A DNA stretch of 8,359 nucleotides from Bacillota bacterium (lineage in GTDB: Bacteria > Bacillota > Clostridia > Oscillospirales > Oscillospiraceae): NCBI GenBank assembly GCA_029777215.1, contig JAKOSQ010000001.1, forward strand, positions 1 to 8,359. The letters are read 5' to 3'. A program made the position numbers and the translations under genes. The number at the start of each line of letters is the position of its first letter. Within the stretch, counting starts at the first letter, position 1. This document shows, in pieces, positions 5,761 through 8,359 of the stretch. The notes beneath the pieces are model-generated. The model saw only the letters and a list, made by a program, of their open reading frames with translations. It did not search any database and was not told the DNA's origin.

Positions 5761-5790
5761 TTCACCCACAGCGGAAAACAATGGTATAAT
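5761..5790 (+). promoter_or_regulatory. Extended -10 promoter of the diguanylate cyclase gene
   Basis: TGGTATAAT: a perfect TATAAT (5785-5790) with TG of an extended -10 (5782-5783). TTCACC (5761-5766) at an 18-bp spacing matches four of six -35 positions. Start of transcription near 5797, leaving a leader of about 90 nt. Confidence 0.8.
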
Positions 5791-5825
5791 GTTTTAGGAA
5801 TTATTCTGTCATTTTATCACTTTTT

Positions 5826-5881
5826 GCCGCTAAACTGCGGCGGTGCGGCGCGCTGCGCGCCTCCATGCGACCGGTGGGAGG
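5826..5881 (+). promoter_or_regulatory. Structured leader with possible ribosome-binding-site switch
   Basis: Two hairpins precede the gene: GCCGC/GCGGC (5826-5841) and GGCGCGC-T-GCGCGCC (5847-5861). The sequence CCTCC (5860-5864) is complementary to GGAGG of the ribosome binding site (5877-5881), and its first two bases also belong to the second hairpin, so the two pairings exclude each other. This suggests translational control, but no ligand motif is recognised. Confidence 0.4.
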
Positions 5882-5887
5882 AAACAC

Positions 5888-7027
5888 ATGTTCACATTCA
5901 GGTTCGGCATCAACGTCGGCATCAGTCTCTATTCTGCCGCGCTGCTCGCCTTCATCTATATCGCTGTGCGCCGGCAGGCCGCCGAATACGCGGCGCATCC
6001 GCGCCGTCAGCGGCTGTTTCTGTCCATTGTCGTTCTGAACTTTCTGCTCATCGTCGCCGACATGCTCAGCCGCTTTGACGGTCAGAGCGGCACGCTCTTC
6101 ACGCTCTGCAAGATCGGCAACTTTGTGCTCTTTCTTTTCAATCCGCTGCTGGTCCCCAGCTGGTACTTCTACCTCTGCGACCAGATCGGGCTCGACCGGG
6201 CATCGGAAAAGCGCGGGGCGATCTTCCAGTTTTCCCTCTACGCGGTCAACACCGCCGCCGTCATTGCAACGCCCTTCACGGGCTGGCTCTATTATTTCGA
6301 CGCCGCGAATGTCTACCACCGCGGCCCGCTCTTCTGGATCACAAGTCTGGTGACGGTGCTGATGATCCTCCTCTGCGAGCTTCTCATCACGCGCTGCCGG
6401 GAGCGGCTCGAGCGGCGTTACTTCTACGCGCTGTTTCTGTTCCCGACCATTCCGGTCGTCACAAACATTATCCAGTTTGCGTTTTACGGCATCGCCTTCG
6501 CGCTCAACGCGACGGCCTACTCCCTCATCATTGTCTTTGTTCTTGTCCAAAGCCGCAGCATGGACGTCGACTACCTCACCGGCCTCTACAACCGCCGGAA
6601 GCTCGACATCAGCCTCGCGCAGGCTGTGCGGGACAGCGCAGGCAGCGGTTTTTCCGCGATCCTGCTCGACATCGACCGCTTCAAAACCATCAACGACAGC
6701 TTCGGCCACAACGTCGGCGACACGGCGCTCGAGGACGCCGCCGGCCTTTTGAAGCGCGCCCTCGGTCCGGACACACTCATCGCCCGCTACGGCGGCGACG
6801 AATTCTGCATCTTGCTGCGCAGCGACGACGAATGCCGCCTGCAGGCCGCCATTGAGAGCATCGACGCCTGCGCCAACGAATTCAACCACCGCGGCCTCCG
6901 GCCCTACCAGCTGCGCTTCAGCATGGGCGGCGCGGCCTACGACCCCACGAGCGCCATGACGCCGGAGGAGTTCATCAGCCGGATCGACATGCTAATGTAT
7001 GCCGACAAGCGCGCCTCCGAGGGCTGA
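5888..7027 (+). CDS. Seven-TM membrane diguanylate cyclase (GGDEF domain)
   Basis: Makes cyclic di-GMP from two GTP at the inner face of the membrane. 379 residues from ATG at 5888, chosen over an upstream in-frame ATG (5843) because GGGAGG (5876-5881) is 6 bases before it. The N-terminal half has about seven hydrophobic segments (about 8-27, 43-60, 71-92, 113-132, 147-167, 178-200, 203-221), like the 7TM sensor units of histidine kinases and cyclases. The GGDEF domain follows from about 227: DYLTGLYNRR (228-237), LLDIDRFKTINDSFGHNVGD (259-278; D261 metal ligand), and an intact YGGDEF (301-306). The product-inhibition I-site (RxxD five residues before GGDEF) is absent; the position reads GPDT. 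There is no EAL or HD-GYP domain. The external signal is unknown. Own promoter and terminator, so monocistronic. Confidence 0.93.
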   Translation: MFTFRFGINVGISLYSAALLAFIYIAVRRQAAEYAAHPRRQRLFLSIVVLNFLLIVADMLSRFDGQSGTLFTLCKIGNFVLFLFNPLLVPSWYFYLCDQIGLDRASEKRGAIFQFSLYAVNTAAVIATPFTGWLYYFDAANVYHRGPLFWITSLVTVLMILLCELLITRCRERLERRYFYALFLFPTIPVVTNIIQFAFYGIAFALNATAYSLIIVFVLVQSRSMDVDYLTGLYNRRKLDISLAQAVRDSAGSGFSAILLDIDRFKTINDSFGHNVGDTALEDAAGLLKRALGPDTLIARYGGDEFCILLRSDDECRLQAAIESIDACANEFNHRGLRPYQLRFSMGGAAYDPTSAMTPEEFISRIDMLMYADKRASEG

Positions 7028-7052
7028 GCGGTAAGCGCGAACAGGCGAAACT

Positions 7053-7092
7053 CGGGAGCGGCAAAACTGCCGCTCCCGTTTATTATTTTTTT
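7053..7092 (+). terminator. Intrinsic terminator of the diguanylate cyclase gene
   Basis: Perfect 10-bp stem CGGGAGCGGC (7053-7062) / GCCGCTCCCG (7069-7078) with loop AAAACT, then TTTATTATTTTTTTTC. It lies 25 bases after the stop codon and may also end the convergent Spo0A-like transcript, though the minus-strand side has no long T run. Confidence 0.9.
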
Positions 7093-7103
7093 CAAGATGG
7101 TTC

Positions 7104-7193
7104 GTCATCTGCTTACGGTTCATCCGCGGCTCACGGTTTATCCGCGGCTCACGGTTTATCCGCGGCTTCCGGTTCATCCGCGGCTTCCGGTTC
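7104..7193. repeat. Five 18-bp tandem repeats at the 3' end of the Spo0A-like gene
   Basis: On the minus strand the unit is GAACCGGAAGCCGCGGAT (7176-7193 and 7158-7175, identical), then two copies reading AAACCGTGAGCCGCGGAT (7140-7157 and 7122-7139), then a diverged copy GAACCGTAAGCAGATGAC (7104-7121) and a fragment starting GAACC. Units 1-2 encode EPEAAD. In the gene's frame the third codon is GAA, GAA, TGA, TGA, TAA in units 1 to 5, so the gene's stop lies inside unit 3. Confidence 0.9.
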
Positions 7194-7412
7194 ATTGAGC
7201 CGTCTGACGACCTCTGCGGAGCAATACGCGATAACTTCGCCCGGTGTCGGTTGCGCGACGCTGTGGGGGATGCACTCCCATCCGCTGCGTGCCTCCGGGT
7301 CTTGATTCCGGGCGGCGGCCGCCAGTGCGCTGCGGATGTCCCGGCGCACGCATTCCAGCGTCGTCCCATGTCGTTTTGCTATTTCCTCGTAAATTCGTTC
7401 CAGCTTTTTCAT
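7149..7412 (-). CDS. Stand-alone Spo0A C-terminal-domain-like DNA-binding protein
   Basis: 87 residues. The bulk (about 4-72) resembles the Spo0A effector domain without its receiver domain: LERIYEEIAKRHGTTLECVRRDIRSALAAA matches the helix-turn-helix region (in Spo0A, 'YP.IAKKY.TT.SRVERAIRHAIE'), and QPTPGEVIAYCSAEVV (54-69) matches the final 'KPTNSEFIA.VAD' helix. Short proteins of this kind occur in many Clostridia; their targets are unknown to me. With no receiver aspartate it cannot be controlled by phosphorelay in the usual way. The tail NEPEAADEPEAADKP is encoded by the tandem repeats and ends at a TGA inside repeat 3. ATG at 7412 has GGAGG (7420-7424) 7 bases upstream. It is convergent with the cyclase gene and divergent from the AAA+ gene. 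No convincing promoter was found. Confidence 0.78.
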   Translation of the reverse strand: MKKLERIYEEIAKRHGTTLECVRRDIRSALAAAARNQDPEARSGWECIPHSVAQPTPGEVIAYCSAEVVRRLNEPEAADEPEAADKP

Positions 7413-7540
7413 TTAAATGCCTCCATCGACGGACTTACCCTTTTTCCCGCCTCTGTCGTCATATTAACACAACCGCTTTGTCGGATTTGGTCGGAAGAGG
7501 CAAAATGAAGCCGCACACGGTATTTTCTTCCGTATGGCCA

Positions 7541-7590
7541 GCGCGAATTTTTTCGCGCGCATGGACAGGAAAACAAACCCATGCTATGAT
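7541..7590 (+). promoter_or_regulatory. Promoter of the AAA+ ATPase gene with upstream dyad
   Basis: TGGACA (7562-7567), 17-bp spacer, TATGAT (7585-7590) with an extended -10 TGC just before it; start of transcription near 7597. A perfect 7-bp dyad GCGCGAA-TTTT-TTCGCGC (7541-7558) ends three bases before the -35 and could be an operator. Confidence 0.7.
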
Positions 7591-7631
7591 GGAGGCAATA
7601 TCGGCGGCGTTTGCCGCAAGGGGGACTGTTC

Positions 7632-8359
7632 ATGGCTACTGAAGAAAACACGGCCTGTGTCTGGCAGGAGACAAAAAACGCACTCGACGCGGCCGTCGAG
7701 CGCGCCTTCGCCGAGGGCCGCGGCACGCTGCCGGAACTGCAGCGCAAGCTCGCCTACCTCACGCAGCAGGCCGTGCCGGAAAACGTCATTCTGCAGGTCT
7801 TTGCCTCCATCCAGAAGGACACCCGCTGCCCGTGGATGATCCCCGATCCCCCGGTCAAATTCGCGCAGTCGAACGCCTGCGGCGAGTTGACCCGCGCGCT
7901 GGCCTATCGGCTGAGCGGCATGAATCTGCGTCTCGTCGGCAACAAGGGCTGCGGCAAAAACACGCTCATGCAGTCCGTCGACTGGGTCCTCGCCATTCCA
8001 CAGTACCGCATTCAGGGCAACGCGGAGCTCGACAAACTCGACCTGCTCGGCGGCCCGACAATCGAAAACGGCGTCATGCGCTACAAGCTCAGTGACATGC
8101 TCTCCTACCTCCGCGATGGGGCGGACGTTGTGCTCGACGAGGGCAACACCATCCGGCCCGAGTGCGCCGAGGTGCTCCGCTCTCTAACTGACGCGGCGCG
8201 GCAGATTGAGGTCCCCGGCTACGGTCTTGTCAAAATGCACCCGGTCTCCTCTTTCACGATCACGATGAACGAGGACTACGCCGGTACGAACTTCATGAAC
8301 GAGGCGACGATCGACCGCTTCACGCCCATCCAGATGTCGGAGCCGGAGAATATCGTCGA
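7632..8359 (+). CDS. MoxR/AAA_5-type AAA+ ATPase (partial, 3' end cut by window)
   Basis: Dynein-related AAA+ ATPase domain; such proteins use ATP to remodel or activate partner proteins, often a von Willebrand factor A protein encoded next door. 242 codons are visible from ATG at 7632, preceded by AAGGGGG about 7 bases upstream. Residues 1-70 are a helical, charged N-terminal region without recognised domain. Walker A is GNKGCGKNT (103-111), with Asn where Ser/Thr follows Lys in most P-loops; GKN is seen in part of this family. Walker B is VVLDE (166-170), followed by a sensor-1-like stretch TITMNEDYAGT (209-219) and an arginine in ATIDRF (225-230) that may be the finger. The rest of the gene and its partners lie to the right, so its process cannot be named. 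Confidence 0.85.
   Translation, partial: MATEENTACVWQETKNALDAAVERAFAEGRGTLPELQRKLAYLTQQAVPENVILQVFASIQKDTRCPWMIPDPPVKFAQSNACGELTRALAYRLSGMNLRLVGNKGCGKNTLMQSVDWVLAIPQYRIQGNAELDKLDLLGGPTIENGVMRYKLSDMLSYLRDGADVVLDEGNTIRPECAEVLRSLTDAARQIEVPGYGLVKMHPVSSFTITMNEDYAGTNFMNEATIDRFTPIQMSEPENIV

Noticed and set aside
3166..5781. An 871-codon open frame on the minus strand, antisense to the whole ferredoxin-hcp operon
   Set aside because: It is opposite to well-recognised genes, has low-complexity Ala/Arg/Glu/Val-rich composition, no recognisable domain and no ribosome binding site; long antisense frames are expected in GC-rich genes with few stop-forming codons.
5801..6889. A 362-codon minus-strand open frame
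   Set aside because: Antisense to the 7TM-GGDEF gene, charged low-complexity composition, crosses the promoter and leader of the real gene.
7413..7631. Short open frames in the spacer between the Spo0A-like and AAA+ genes
   Set aside because: They overlap neighbouring genes or the promoter, lack ribosome binding sites and show no recognisable protein features.

Overview
The window looks like a chromosomal segment of an anaerobic, GC-rich Clostridia-type Firmicute. A member of the Oscillospiraceae (Oscillibacter/Flavonifractor-like) would fit, but this is inference. The reasons are strong AGGAGG-type ribosome binding sites, sigma-A-like promoters and U-tract terminators, together with a Spo0A-type DNA-binding protein, a TM1266-type [FeFe]-hydrogenase regulator, ferredoxins and a hybrid cluster protein. 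There are nine protein genes, two of them cut by the window ends. I see no rRNA, tRNA, CRISPR array, insertion sequence or phage genes.

Left part (1-1416, minus strand): a strong promoter (1387-1416) drives a leader of about 155 nt that ends in a textbook intrinsic terminator only 8 bases before the ribosome binding site. Then come a TM1266-family hydrogenase-system regulator and, overlapping it by ATGA, a FecCD-type metal/siderophore/cobalamin permease that runs off the left edge. The layout is that of a transcription attenuator or an unassigned riboswitch. Divergent to this (1547-2359, plus) is a membrane-anchored polysaccharide deacetylase whose start codon is odd: the best-placed codon after the Shine-Dalgarno is AUA.

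Centre (2441-5728): a nitrosative/oxidative-stress module. A Crp/Fnr-family regulator (minus) is divergent from a three-gene operon (plus) encoding a cysteine-rich two-cluster ferredoxin-like protein, a small mono-cluster ferredoxin and the hybrid cluster protein Hcp. The 86-bp gap holds two promoters whose -10 boxes overlap on opposite strands, and two copies of GTTGTAATTA exactly 20 bp apart, one forming a perfect 14-bp palindrome. The simplest model is that the Crp/Fnr protein represses itself and controls hcp from these boxes, and that the ferredoxins carry electrons to Hcp in place of the Hcr reductase of enterobacteria.

Right part (5761-8359): a 7-TM diguanylate cyclase with its own extended -10 promoter and a leader that can fold to hide its ribosome binding site; a convergent stand-alone Spo0A C-terminal-domain protein whose 3' end runs into five 18-bp tandem repeats carrying in-frame stops; and the start of a MoxR/AAA_5-type ATPase with a GKN Walker A motif. 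The most interesting observations are the attenuator leader before the hydrogenase regulator, the interlocked hcp/regulator promoter, and the repeat array that sets the C-terminus of the Spo0A-like protein.
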